Notes: generated by a model from the letters alone, not told the origin. DNA of 25,071 nucleotides from DASXYU01 sp036502295 (GCA_036502295.1 DASXYU010000086.1:1-25071), one strand, 5' to 3'. Counted from the stretch's first letter, positions 7,100-15,136 are shown. Program-made: numbers and translations.

Positions 7100-7139
7100 C
7101 GTGTCAGTGCGTCAGCTTCCCCACTGACGACGGGACACG
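7100..7139. promoter_or_regulatory. Nested dyad upstream of the HTH gene
   Basis: CGTGTC (7100-7105) pairs with GACACG (7134-7139), and CGTCAG (7110-7115) pairs with CTGACG (7124-7129). Both pairs share the centre 7119.5, with an 8-base loop. The dyad starts 22 bases before the HTH protein's start codon, inside the 193-base gap to proC. It could be an operator or a leader hairpin. Farther upstream on the minus strand a weak GTGACA-18-TATCGC pair (about 7178-7207) might be the promoter. Confidence 0.5.
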
Positions 7140-7271
7140 CACGTGCTCGGTATGAGACTAGCGGTACAGATGGGACGAGTGCGATACCCCATCGAGAAGA
7201 TCTTTGTCACGACGACTCGCCGGATGGGCTAATGCTGTGAGCCGAATCTGGCGCGGAGACCCCACCAAACG

Positions 7272-8057
7272 CTAGGAACCCAGTTCCTTGGAGCGGCGAG
7301 CAGCGGCTTCGACCGCAGCCGTCACCGCAGCGCGCACGCCGTGCGCCTCGAGTTCACGCGTCCCCACGATCGTGGTGCCGCCTGGGCTCGTCACCGCCTC
7401 CCGCAGCGCCACAGGGTGCTCCCCCGTTTCGCTCAGCATCGTCGCCGAACCCAGCGCGGTCTGCACAACGAGTTCGGTGGCCAGCGGTCGTGGCAGTCCG
7501 AGCAGGACGCCCGAATCGATCAGCGCCTCGACGAAGAGGAAGAAGTACGCCGGCCCCGACCCCGACAGCGCCGTCACGGCGTCGAGTTGCGACTCGGGTA
7601 CCCGCACGACCTTGCCCACCGCGCCGAGTAGCGCCTCCGCCGAGGCGAGGTGCTCCTCGGTCGCATGCCGACCCGCGCTGATGGCGGTGATGCCCTGCCC
7701 GACGAGCGCCGGCGTGTTCGGCATGCAGCGCACCACCGGCACACCCTCCGGCAGCGCGTCCTGCATCCGGGCCAGGCTCACACCGGCAGCGATCGAGATG
7801 ACGAGTTGCGACGTGGTCAGGTCGAGCTTGCCGAGCAGCGTCTCAAGGTCGTGCGGCTTCACGGCGAGGATCAGAGTCGCCGCCTGCGCTGCCGCAGCGG
7901 AGTCTCCGATGCCGACTCCGTACGTGGCGGCGAGGTAGGCCGCGCGAGCGCCGTCCTTCTCTACGACGACGACCTCGGAGGGTGAGAGGACATCGCGGAG
8001 CAGGCCGGCGAGAAGTGCCTCGCCCATCTTTCCGCCGCCGAGCAGTGCCAGCGTCAT
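7272..8057 (-). CDS. proC: Pyrroline-5-carboxylate reductase
   Basis: 261 residues. ProC reduces 1-pyrroline-5-carboxylate to proline with NAD(P)H, the last step of proline synthesis. The N-terminal Rossmann motif LALLGGGKMGEALLAGLL, the middle motifs AVKPHDLETLL and VRCMPNTPALVGQG, and the C-terminal signature LSGSGPAYFFLFVEAL with TSPGGTTIVGTRELEAHGVRAAV are all present. The length is normal. The start is ATG at 8057. It lies 54 bases downstream of the phosphatase gene in the same direction and 193 bases before the HTH gene. Confidence 0.97.
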   Translation of the reverse strand: MTLALLGGGKMGEALLAGLLRDVLSPSEVVVVEKDGARAAYLAATYGVGIGDSAAAAQAATLILAVKPHDLETLLGKLDLTTSQLVISIAAGVSLARMQDALPEGVPVVRCMPNTPALVGQGITAISAGRHATEEHLASAEALLGAVGKVVRVPESQLDAVTALSGSGPAYFFLFVEALIDSGVLLGLPRPLATELVVQTALGSATMLSETGEHPVALREAVTSPGGTTIVGTRELEAHGVRAAVTAAVEAAARRSKELGS

Positions 8058-8111
8058 GCCGGGTCATCCCCTCTTCGCGGGAGCGCTCATTGCGCAGCTC
8101 ACGCCTCGACT

Positions 8112-9056
8112 CTAGATTCCGTCGTCGCCCTGATGGAACCAGTCCAGGCGACTGAGGATGATCCCCTCACGCAGAGCCCACGGGCAGAGTTCAAGTTCGT
8201 TCACGCCGAGGGCATCCATCGCGCCCGCGGCGACAATCGCACCGGCGAGCGTCTGGTGCGCGCGGCCCTCGCTGACGCCGTCGAGTTCGGCGAGATCGGT
8301 GGAGGTCATCCGCGCGATGAAGGCGCCGACCTGATTGAGTCCGTTGCGGCTGAGGACGCGGCGCGTGCGCGGTCCGGCGCCGCTGGGCGCCGCGCCGGCG
8401 AGACGCGCCAGCGTGCGGAACGTCTTGCTCGTCGCCACCACGCGATCAGGACGTCCGATGTCGAGGAGTTGCTTCGCCGGCGCCTTGAGCTGCCTGTCGA
8501 CGTACTCGCGCAATTCGGCGATCTCCTGCTTGCGTGGCGGGTCGCTGGTGAACCACTCGCGAGTGAGGCGTCCGGCACCAAGCGGCACCGAGACAGCGAC
8601 GGCTGGGTCTTCGTCCGTTCCCCCGGAGAGCTCGAGGGAGCCGCCACCGATGTCGAGGCAGAGCAACCGTCCTGCGCTCCAGCCGAACCAGCGCCGGATC
8701 GCGAGGAAGGTGAGGCGCGCCTCGTCGGTGCCACTGAGCACGGCGAGTTCGACGCCTGCCTCGTTCTTCACACGCTCGAGGACGTGCGTCGAGTTGCCCG
8801 CCTCGCGCACCGCGGACGTCGCGAAGGCGAGCAGTTCTTCGCAGCCGTACTGCTGCGATTGCTTCAGCGCTTCCTTCGCCGATTCGACCAATCCGTCGGC
8901 ACCGCGCTCGGTGAGATTGCCGTCGGCGTCGATGTGTTCGGCCAGTCGTAGCACGGTCTTGTCGGAGTGCTGCGGCGTCGGCTGTCCGCCACGATGCGCA
9001 TCGACCACGAGTAGATGCACCGTGTTCGATCCGACATCGAGAACGCCGAGTCTCAT
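8112..9056 (-). CDS. Ppx/GppA family phosphatase (exopolyphosphatase-like)
   Basis: 314 residues, the short one-module form without the C-terminal HD domain of E. coli Ppx/GppA. It shows the actin/Hsp70-like ATPase fold: phosphate-1 loop LDVGSNTVHLLVVD (about 6-19) and phosphate-2 loop LCLDIGGGSLELSGG, with SAVREAGN between. Family members hydrolyse polyphosphate or pppGpp. The same slot in M. tuberculosis (Rv0496) encodes an exopolyphosphatase, which favours polyphosphate as substrate. It lies near senX3-regX3, a phosphate-responsive system in mycobacteria, but no phosphate box is evident. The start ATG (9056) is only 35 bases from the divergent cysteine-rich gene, so their promoters must overlap. 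Confidence 0.92.
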   Translation of the reverse strand: MRLGVLDVGSNTVHLLVVDAHRGGQPTPQHSDKTVLRLAEHIDADGNLTERGADGLVESAKEALKQSQQYGCEELLAFATSAVREAGNSTHVLERVKNEAGVELAVLSGTDEARLTFLAIRRWFGWSAGRLLCLDIGGGSLELSGGTDEDPAVAVSVPLGAGRLTREWFTSDPPRKQEIAELREYVDRQLKAPAKQLLDIGRPDRVVATSKTFRTLARLAGAAPSGAGPRTRRVLSRNGLNQVGAFIARMTSTDLAELDGVSEGRAHQTLAGAIVAAGAMDALGVNELELCPWALREGIILSRLDWFHQGDDGI

Positions 9057-9091
9057 GCTTGGACCGTAGTCCCGAACCGTAGGCTCAGAGC

Positions 9092-9889
9092 ATGGCCGCG
9101 CCGAATACCTCAGAGGTCACTCTCGACTTCCCTCGCGAGTGGATCGAGTTCCAGGACCCTGCCGATCTGGAACATTGGATTCGCGCCGACCTCACGTGGC
9201 TGTGCTCGCGCTGGACCTGCATCTTCGGCCGCGGTTGCAAGGGCACCGTCGAGGGACAGGCCGACACCGGCTGCTGCAACCACGGCGCCTTCATCACCGA
9301 CAAGGACGACCTCAAGCGCGTGCGCAAGTACGCCGACCAGCTCACCGATTCCGAGTGGCAGTTCCGCTCCGTCGCGAAGGTGAAGGGCAAGAAGAAGCTC
9401 GAGATCTTCGAGAAGGAGGACCTCGACGGCAAGGACGAGAACAAGACGCGGGTCTACAAGGGCGCGTGCATCTTCGCCAACCGCGAGGGCTTCGCCGGCG
9501 GAATCGGCTGCTCGCTGCACGGGCTGGCGCTGCGCCTCGGCCTCAACCCGTTGGAGACCAAGCCCGAGGTCTGCTGGCAGCTGCCGGTGCGGCGCGAACA
9601 GGAGTGGGTGGACCGCACGGACGACACCCGCATCCTGCGCACGACGCTTGCCGAGTACGACCGGCGTGGTTGGGGCGAGGGGGGCCACGACCTGAACTGG
9701 TACTGCACGTCATCGCCCGATGCCCACATCGGCACGCAGCCGATGTATGAATCCTACGGACCGGAGCTGGTCGCCCTCATCGGGCAGAAGGCCTACGACG
9801 TCCTCGTCGGCATCTGTGAGAAGCGCCTACAGCTCGGCCTGGTCGCCGTCCACCCCGCGACCGCCGCCGCTCAGGCCTCGAACTTGTAA
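9092..9889 (+). CDS. Uncharacterised cysteine-rich protein, possibly metal or Fe-S binding
   Basis: 265 residues, soluble, with no signal peptide or membrane segment. Ten cysteines are clustered: C38, C43, C49, C61-C62 with H64 nearby, C126, C140, C161, C205 and C242. The C-x4-C-x5-C-x11-CC-x-H cluster near the N-terminus, with later CIF and GCSLHG motifs, recalls YkgJ/DUF3109-type putative Zn/Fe-S proteins, but I cannot assign a function. A lysine/glutamate-rich segment (about 97-120, with KGKKKLEIFEKEDL) divides the two halves. The ATG at 9092 is a very short distance from the divergent phosphatase. The 3' end overlaps the convergent regX3 gene by 19 bases. Confidence 0.85.
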   Translation: MAAPNTSEVTLDFPREWIEFQDPADLEHWIRADLTWLCSRWTCIFGRGCKGTVEGQADTGCCNHGAFITDKDDLKRVRKYADQLTDSEWQFRSVAKVKGKKKLEIFEKEDLDGKDENKTRVYKGACIFANREGFAGGIGCSLHGLALRLGLNPLETKPEVCWQLPVRREQEWVDRTDDTRILRTTLAEYDRRGWGEGGHDLNWYCTSSPDAHIGTQPMYESYGPELVALIGQKAYDVLVGICEKRLQLGLVAVHPATAAAQASNL

Positions 9890-10551
9890 CCCAGTCCCCG
9901 GACCGTCACGAGGTACTTCGGGTTGCTCGGGTCGGGCTCGATCTTGGCGCGCAGACGCTTGACGTGCACGTCGAGCGTCTTGGTGTCGCCGACGTAGTCC
10001 GAGCCCCAGACACGGTCGATGAGCTGACCGCGGGTGAGGACGCGTCCGGCATTGCGCAGGAGCAGTTCGAGCAGGTCGAACTCCTTCAGCGGCATCGCGA
10101 CCGAATCGCCGTCGACGGTGACGACGTGGCGTTCCACGTCCATGCGTACCGGACCGGCCTCGACCGTGTTGGTGACGAGTTCTTCGGGCTCGCCGCCGCG
10201 GCGCATCACGGCGCGGATGCGGGCGATGAGTTCGCGGGAGCTGAAGGGCTTGGTGACGTAGTCATCAGCGCCGATCTCCAGGCCGACGACCTTGTCGACC
10301 TCGCTGTCGCGGGCGGTGACCATGATGATCGGCACGCTGGAACGGCTGCGCAGCGTGCGGCAGACCTCGGTGCCGGACATCCCGGGGAGCATGAGGTCGA
10401 GGAGAACCAGATCGGCGCCGCTGCGCTCGAACGCGGTGATGCCTTCGGTTCCGGTGGCGGCGACTTCGACTTCGTAGCCTTCGCGGCGGAGCATGTACGA
10501 CAGCGCGTCTGAGAACGACTCCTCGTCCTCCACGACCAGAACTCGGGTCAC
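9871..10551 (-). CDS. regX3: OmpR-family response regulator RegX3
   Basis: 226 residues. The receiver domain (1-120) carries acidic VVEDEES, phospho-acceptor D52 (LLDLMLPGMSG), T79 and K101 (YVTKPFS). A winged-helix DNA-binding domain follows (about 130-226, VWGSDYVGDTKTLDVHVKRLRAKIE and VRGLGYKF). It pairs with SenX3; in mycobacteria and relatives the pair responds to phosphate limitation. The start is GTG at 10551-10549 in a GTGA overlap with the senX3 stop, which implies coupled translation. The 3' end overlaps the convergent cysteine-rich gene by 19 bases. Confidence 0.96.
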   Translation of the reverse strand: MTRVLVVEDEESFSDALSYMLRREGYEVEVAATGTEGITAFERSGADLVLLDLMLPGMSGTEVCRTLRSRSSVPIIMVTARDSEVDKVVGLEIGADDYVTKPFSSRELIARIRAVMRRGGEPEELVTNTVEAGPVRMDVERHVVTVDGDSVAMPLKEFDLLELLLRNAGRVLTRGQLIDRVWGSDYVGDTKTLDVHVKRLRAKIEPDPSNPKYLVTVRGLGYKFEA

Positions 10552-11783
10552 TCCGTCCCCTTTACAGTCAGTTCGACGCCGTCGTCCTCAGGCGCCGCTG
10601 AGGTAGAGGTTCGCGCATCGTGGTGAACGCGAGGCAAACGGATTGTGAATGTCGAGCCCTGTCCTTTGAGACTCCGCACACTCACGGAACCGAGGTGGTT
10701 GGTGACGATATTCCGGACGATCGCCAAGCCGAGCCCGGTACCCCCGGTGGCGCGCGACCTCGCAGGATCAACCCGGTAGAACCGCTCGAAGATCCGCTCG
10801 AGTTCGCCCTCGTCGATGCCGAAGCCCTGATCGACCACCGCGATGTCGACCACAGGACGGGCCTGGTGATCGGTGGCGGCGACCGCGCGGACCACCACCC
10901 GCGTGCCCTTGCCGCTGTAGGCGACCGCGTTGTCGACGAGGTTGCCGACCGACATCGACAGCTGGGCCTCGTTACCCCGAACGATGAGATCGGGCTCGCA
11001 AGAGGCCTCGATCTCGATGCCGGCCTGTTCTGCGGCGAGACGCGCGCGGTCGGCGCTCTCGTTGATGAGCGCCTCGACCTTCACCTCTGCGGCACCCGGC
11101 ATCGGGTCGACGCCCTGCACACGCGAGAGTTCCATGAGTTCCTGCACAAGCTTGGTGAGGCGTTGCCCCTCGTGCTGCAGCCGGGCGGCGAAGCGGGCGA
11201 CGGTGTCCGGCTCTTCCGCGGCGTCCTGGATGGCCTCGGCGAGCAGAGTCATCGCCCCGACGGGTGTCTTGAGTTCGTGTGAGACGTTGGCGACGAAGTC
11301 ACGGCGCACGGCTTCGAGGCGGCGCTGTTCGCTCATGTCGTGCAGCAGGACACCGACGACGTCCTCACCGTCCGCGTCGGGGAGCGGCGTGGCGGTGACG
11401 GCGATGGCGATCGGTTCGCGGCCAAGGCGGCCGATGGGCAGGTCGACCTGCTCGGAGACCTGCTCGCCGCTGTGCCGGGCTCGGCGGACGATGTCGAGCA
11501 TCGGCTCGAAGGAGAGCTGATCGAAGTCGATGACGTCCATCGCGCGGGCTGCCGGATTGATGAGCACCACGCGGTCGTCGGAGTCGAGGACGAGGACGCC
11601 GTTGTCGAGCTCGGCGATCATGTGCGAGGAGAGTGACGGGAGCTGGCGCAGTGGCGAGCGCGGCTGCGAGACGGGCTCGCCGAGACGCGACGCACCGGCG
11701 CGACGCCGGCCGACTCGACCGCCGACCAGCAGGCCCACTACAAGCGCGGCAACGGCGACCAGCACCGCCAGCAGAACGCTCAC
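10548..11783 (-). CDS. senX3: Sensor histidine kinase SenX3
   Basis: 411 residues. There is one N-terminal membrane helix (about 2-21), a basic stop-transfer GRVGRRR, then a PAS-like domain (about 55-155, with LDNGVLVLDSDDRVVLINPAA). The HisKA box is FVANVSHELKTP with phospho-acceptor H169, followed by N box NLVDNAVAYSGKG, G1 VVDQGFGID, F box FERFYRVD and G2 GGTGLGLAIV. A Ser/Thr/acid tail of about 30 residues follows. With no extracytoplasmic sensor loop, signal input is probably through the PAS domain. The start is GTG at 11783. It begins 17 bases after gpmA ends and overlaps regX3 by four bases, so the three genes probably share a transcript. Confidence 0.96.
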   Translation of the reverse strand: MSVLLAVLVAVAALVVGLLVGGRVGRRRAGASRLGEPVSQPRSPLRQLPSLSSHMIAELDNGVLVLDSDDRVVLINPAARAMDVIDFDQLSFEPMLDIVRRARHSGEQVSEQVDLPIGRLGREPIAIAVTATPLPDADGEDVVGVLLHDMSEQRRLEAVRRDFVANVSHELKTPVGAMTLLAEAIQDAAEEPDTVARFAARLQHEGQRLTKLVQELMELSRVQGVDPMPGAAEVKVEALINESADRARLAAEQAGIEIEASCEPDLIVRGNEAQLSMSVGNLVDNAVAYSGKGTRVVVRAVAATDHQARPVVDIAVVDQGFGIDEGELERIFERFYRVDPARSRATGGTGLGLAIVRNIVTNHLGSVSVRSLKGQGSTFTIRLPRVHHDARTSTSAAPEDDGVELTVKGTE

Positions 11784-11800
11784 GAGCTACAGGGTATGTG

Positions 11801-12544
11801 TTACTTCTTGCCCTGGTTCGCGACGGCCGCGATTGCTGCCACTGCGGCGCCAGGGTCGAGGTACTGCCCTGGCCCCGTGGGGCGCAGCGTGGTGGCATCG
11901 AGTTCGTAGCGCAGGGGGATACCGGTGGGGATGTTCAGCGCGACCACGGCCTCATCGCTGAGTCCGTCGAGGTACTTCACCAGCGCGCGCAGCGAGTTGC
12001 CGTGCGCCGCGATGAGGACGGCCTTGCCATCTCGCAGGTCGGGGACGATCTCGTCGTACCAGTACGGCAGCAGCCGCTCGACGACGTCCTTGAGGCATTC
12101 GGTGCGTGGCACCGTATCGAGCAGGTTGCCGTAGCGCAGGTCGCCGACCTGGCTGTACTGGTCGTCCTCGGCGAGGGGGGGCGGCGGCGTGTCGTAGGAG
12201 CGGCGCCAGATCATGAACTGGTCCTCGCCGAACTCGTCGCGGACCTGGGTCTTGTCCTTGCCCTGCAGCGCGCCGTAGTGCCGCTCGTTGAGGCGCCATG
12301 ACCGCTTCACCGGGATCCAGTGCCGGTCGGCGGTGTCGAGGGCGATCTGCGCGGTGCGGATCGCCCGCCGCAGCAGCGAGGTGTGCACCACCTCGGGGAG
12401 CAGGCCGGCTTCGCGTAGCAGGTCGCCGCCGCGCGCGGCCTCGTCCTCACCCTTCGGTGTGAGGTCGACGTCGACCCAGCCGGTGAAGAGGTTCTTCTGG
12501 TTCCAGTCGCTCTCGCCGTGGCGCAGCAGGATCAGTGTCGGCAC
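11801..12544 (-). CDS. gpmA: 2,3-bisphosphoglycerate-dependent phosphoglycerate mutase
   Basis: 247 residues, the usual length. The enzyme interconverts 3- and 2-phosphoglycerate in glycolysis through a phosphohistidine. Visible are RHGES (phospho-acceptor H9), the LNERHYGALQG signature with catalytic E87, and AAHGNSLRAL with the second histidine H181. The start is GTG at 12544, giving MPTLILLRHGES; an AGGA lies about 10 bases upstream. The position directly before senX3-regX3 is conserved in actinobacteria. The 123-base upstream region holds the nested dyad at 12579-12652, which could act on its promoter. Confidence 0.97.
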   Translation of the reverse strand: MPTLILLRHGESDWNQKNLFTGWVDVDLTPKGEDEAARGGDLLREAGLLPEVVHTSLLRRAIRTAQIALDTADRHWIPVKRSWRLNERHYGALQGKDKTQVRDEFGEDQFMIWRRSYDTPPPPLAEDDQYSQVGDLRYGNLLDTVPRTECLKDVVERLLPYWYDEIVPDLRDGKAVLIAAHGNSLRALVKYLDGLSDEAVVALNIPTGIPLRYELDATTLRPTGPGQYLDPGAAVAAIAAVANQGKK

Positions 12545-12578
12545 GTCGCTAATCCTGCCCCATCCCCATCGCCCTCCC

Positions 12579-12652
12579 CGCCGAGTGGTCAGTTACAGCG
12601 TTGAGTGGTCAGTTATAAATGACCACTCGGCGACACAAGTGACCACTCGGCG
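12579..12652. repeat. Nested dyad of four 13-bp boxes with 20-bp period
   Basis: CGCCGAGTGGTCA (12579-12591) and CGTTGAGTGGTCA (12599-12611) point one way. TGACCACTCGGCG occurs at 12620-12632 and 12640-12652 in the other direction. Boxes on each side are exactly 20 bases apart and both pairs share the centre 12615.5; GAGTGGTCAGTTA is also directly repeated at 12583 and 12603. It occupies most of the gap between the tetR 3' end and gpmA. It could be a paired operator for gpmA, a terminator for the MFS-tetR unit, or a dispersed repeat. Confidence 0.85.
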
Positions 12653-12667
12653 AGAGCACGGGGGTGA

Positions 12668-13267
12668 TTAGGACGGTTCGGGGACGAGGCCGGCGAGGAC
12701 GGTGTCGAGCGTGAACTCGATCTGTCTGGCGCTGACGCGGTGCTTGAGGGTGAGCGTGGCCGCGAGGATCGGCGCGGTGAGAAGCTGCCGCACCCACGTG
12801 AGGTCGACGCCCTTGCCGATGATGCCCTCGTCCACCGCCCGCGCCAGCGCCCGGTTCATCGCCGCGATCCCGGAGCCGACGATCCGCTCCCGCATCTGCG
12901 CGTAGACCTCCGGTTGCCGCGTGCCGTCCGCCGCGGCGCGGCGCATGAGGGCGCCGTAGCGCGGGTCGGTCCACTTGCGCCGCATCTGCTCCAACAGCTG
13001 CAGCAACTCGCCCCGCGCCGTGTCTCCAGCGGGAAGCGGCTCGTCCTCGTCCTTGCCGAGGCTGCAGACGGCGGCGACCGCAAGGTCCTCCATCGTCGGC
13101 CAGCGCCGGTAGATCGTCGTCTTGGCGACGCCCGCCCGCGCCGCGATGCCCTCCATCGACAGCCCCGCGTACCCCTTGTCGATGAACTCGTCCACTGCCG
13201 CGTCGAGGATCGCCGTGCCCAGCGCCTCGTCCCGAGGACGGCCGGGCTTACGCGCCGCCACTCTCAT
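12668..13267 (-). CDS. TetR/AcrR-family transcriptional regulator
   Basis: 199 residues from ATG 13267. The N-terminal DNA-binding domain (about 8-65) shows GRPRDEALGTAILDAAVDEF and the helix-turn-helix LSMEGIAARAGVAKTTIYRRW. The C-terminal ligand and dimer domain is of the TetR_C type with many hydrophobic helices; the ligand is unknown. An open frame runs 17 codons farther upstream, but the ATG at 13267 has AGGGG about 7 bases upstream and gives the normal basic N-terminus, so it is preferred. It lies 10 bases downstream of the MFS exporter in the same direction, the usual arrangement for a repressor of its own efflux operon. Confidence 0.93.
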   Translation of the reverse strand: MRVAARKPGRPRDEALGTAILDAAVDEFIDKGYAGLSMEGIAARAGVAKTTIYRRWPTMEDLAVAAVCSLGKDEDEPLPAGDTARGELLQLLEQMRRKWTDPRYGALMRRAAADGTRQPEVYAQMRERIVGSGIAAMNRALARAVDEGIIGKGVDLTWVRQLLTAPILAATLTLKHRVSARQIEFTLDTVLAGLVPEPS

Positions 13268-13277
13268 TCGAGGCCCC

Positions 13278-15056
13278 TCACTCGAAGCTGGGGACGACGT
13301 CGGGCGCAGGGCCGGCACCCGCCATCACCTTGCGCCGCTCCACGATCACGCCGAACTCGCGCCGGTTGGGGAAGTAGCGGAAGGCGACGATCGCGCCGAT
13401 CAGCAGCGCCACCGCGGCAAGGATCGTCGTGATGTGCACGGCGGTCATGAAGGACGACTTCGCCTTGGCACCGAAGTTACCGAGCACCTTCACCGCATTG
13501 GCCCGAGCCGCAGCGGCCTGGTCAGGCGTCACCCTGTCCTTGAGCAACTCGCCACGGACGCGCAGTGCCTGCGTGGCGCTGGCGATGAACTCCCCCGCGT
13601 TGCCGATCGACTTCGTGTCATCGCTGCGGACGAAGGTGCCCACCTTCGCGTTGGCCGGCAGTTGCTGCACGACCGCCGCGGGTTGGTCGAGCGCGGTGGC
13701 AACGGTCTTGCTGGTGTTCGTACCGAGGTGCGACTGGAAGACCACTGAGAGGACGGAGCCGAGGATCGCCACCCCGAGCGCCGCCGCGACCTGCCGCACC
13801 GTGTTGTTCACGGCCGATCCGGCGCCGGCTTTCTCCCGCGGCACCGCGCTCATGATGGCGTTGGAGGCGGGAGCCATCGTCAGCCCCATGCCGAGACCCA
13901 TGCCAACGAGCAGGAGTTCGATGACCCACACGGGCATGTGCTGCGTCGCGAAGACGTAGGAGCCCATCGTGATCACGAAGATCAGCTGGCCGACTCCGGT
14001 GACGACGTTCGGACCGAAGCGTGGCGAGAAATGTGCCGACAGCGGTGCCGAGATCATCACCGTCGCCGCAGTGGCGACGAGGCACGTCCCGGCAAGCAGC
14101 GGGCTGTAGCCGCGGATCGCCTGTAGGTAGTAGGCGAGGTAGAAGGTGGCACCCATCATCGCGAAGAAGGTCGCGGAGATCGTCGCCACACCGGCACTGA
14201 AATGCCTGTTCTTGAAGAGCGTCACGTCGATCGTCGGGTGATCGCTGCGTGCCTGCAACCAGATGAAGAGGACGAGCAGGGCGGCGCCGACGACGATCGC
14301 GCCGAGCGTGTTCCACCGCAGCCAGTCGTTGGTGTTGCCGCCCTCGATCACGCCGTAGACGAGGACGACGAGCGCGACCACCGAGAGGACGACGCCGAGC
14401 GGGTCGAGGCGAGCCGGTTTCGGGTCGCGCGAGTTGGGGACGAGCCACCAGATCGCGATGACGCCGACGATGACGATCGGGACATTGACGAGAAAGATCG
14501 AGCCCCACCAGAAGAACTTCAGCAGCAGGCCGCCGGTGATAGGGCCGAGCGCGATGGCCGCGCCCGAGGCGCCGCCCCAGATGCCGATCGCCTTCGGCCG
14601 CTCCTCGGGCTCGAACACGTTCTGGATGATCGACAGCGTCTGCGGCATGACAGCGGCGGCGCCGATGCCCATCAGTGCCCGGAAGAGGATGAGCGTGAAT
14701 GAGGAGTTCGCGAAGGAGCAGAGCGCCGAGGTCACGCCGAAGGCGAGCAGGCCGTAGAGCAGGAACGGTCTGCGACCCCAGCGGTCGCCAAGGACTCCGG
14801 CCGGGATGAGCAACCCGGCGAAGACCAAGGCGTAGCTGTCCACCGCCCACTGCATGTCACTCAGCGAGGTTCCCAGATCTTCCTGGATCGTCTTCAGCGC
14901 CACGTTGAGGATGCTGTTGTCGAGGATGACGACCAGCAGGCACAGGACGAGCACCGAGAGGATCGCCCAGCGGTGCTTGTGGACGGTCTCGGGGTCCATG
15001 TTCGGCCGGAGGCGGACTCGCACTGGTATTTCGGTCTGAACGGCGTGTGAGCTCAT
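13278..15056 (-). CDS. MFS drug exporter, DHA2 (14-helix, EmrB/QacA-type)
   Basis: 592 residues from ATG 15056, which has AGGAG 7 bases upstream; the frame extends 24 codons farther but without such a site. The protein has 14 predicted hydrophobic helices. Motif D1 is LVVILDNSILNVALKTIQEDL, motif A is GDRWGRRPFLLYG, and the motif-C-like segment ALMGIGAAAVMPQTLSII and MGLGMGLTMAPASNAIM are present. A long hydrophilic loop (roughly 470-555) lies before the last helix, as in QacA- and LfrA-like pumps. Such proteins expel lipophilic cations or drugs using the proton gradient; the substrate cannot be read from sequence. It forms an operon with the downstream tetR, with two operator-like sites upstream. 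Confidence 0.95.
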   Translation of the reverse strand: MSSHAVQTEIPVRVRLRPNMDPETVHKHRWAILSVLVLCLLVVILDNSILNVALKTIQEDLGTSLSDMQWAVDSYALVFAGLLIPAGVLGDRWGRRPFLLYGLLAFGVTSALCSFANSSFTLILFRALMGIGAAAVMPQTLSIIQNVFEPEERPKAIGIWGGASGAAIALGPITGGLLLKFFWWGSIFLVNVPIVIVGVIAIWWLVPNSRDPKPARLDPLGVVLSVVALVVLVYGVIEGGNTNDWLRWNTLGAIVVGAALLVLFIWLQARSDHPTIDVTLFKNRHFSAGVATISATFFAMMGATFYLAYYLQAIRGYSPLLAGTCLVATAATVMISAPLSAHFSPRFGPNVVTGVGQLIFVITMGSYVFATQHMPVWVIELLLVGMGLGMGLTMAPASNAIMSAVPREKAGAGSAVNNTVRQVAAALGVAILGSVLSVVFQSHLGTNTSKTVATALDQPAAVVQQLPANAKVGTFVRSDDTKSIGNAGEFIASATQALRVRGELLKDRVTPDQAAAARANAVKVLGNFGAKAKSSFMTAVHITTILAAVALLIGAIVAFRYFPNRREFGVIVERRKVMAGAGPAPDVVPSFE

Positions 15057-15079
15057 CGCGGAACTCCTGAGATCAGTTT

Positions 15080-15097
15080 CGATACGGACACGTAGCG
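15080..15097. promoter_or_regulatory. Operator-like site 1 for the MFS-tetR unit
   Basis: CGATACG-GACA-CGTAGCG is an 18-base 7-4-7 imperfect dyad (6 of 7 base pairs) that starts 24 bases before the exporter start codon. It shares its left half and geometry with the site at 15119-15136, which suggests one regulator, most simply the TetR protein encoded in the same unit. Confidence 0.55.
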
Positions 15098-15118
15098 ATA
15101 TTGAAGCAGGAGGAGTTC

Positions 15119-15136
15119 CGATACGCAAGCGTTTCG
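15119..15136. promoter_or_regulatory. Operator-like site 2 for the MFS-tetR unit
   Basis: CGATACG-CAAG-CGTTTCG is an 18-base 7-4-7 dyad with 6 of 7 pairs matched, centred 39 bases from site 1. On the minus strand TTGCGT inside this site and TTCAAT 17 bases downstream form a weak promoter candidate that would be blocked by a bound repressor. Confidence 0.6.

Noticed and set aside
6559..7240. Plus-strand frames across the bS22 and HTH region
   Set aside because: They cross the palindromes and the antisense of two recognised genes.
12579..12652. CRISPR array
   Set aside because: Only four short boxes in inverted, not direct, arrangement with 7-8-base gaps; no spacers or cas genes.
13618..14850. 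410-codon minus-strand frame inside the MFS gene
   Set aside because: Out-of-frame reading of the exporter; no membrane segments, Arg/Asp-rich translation.
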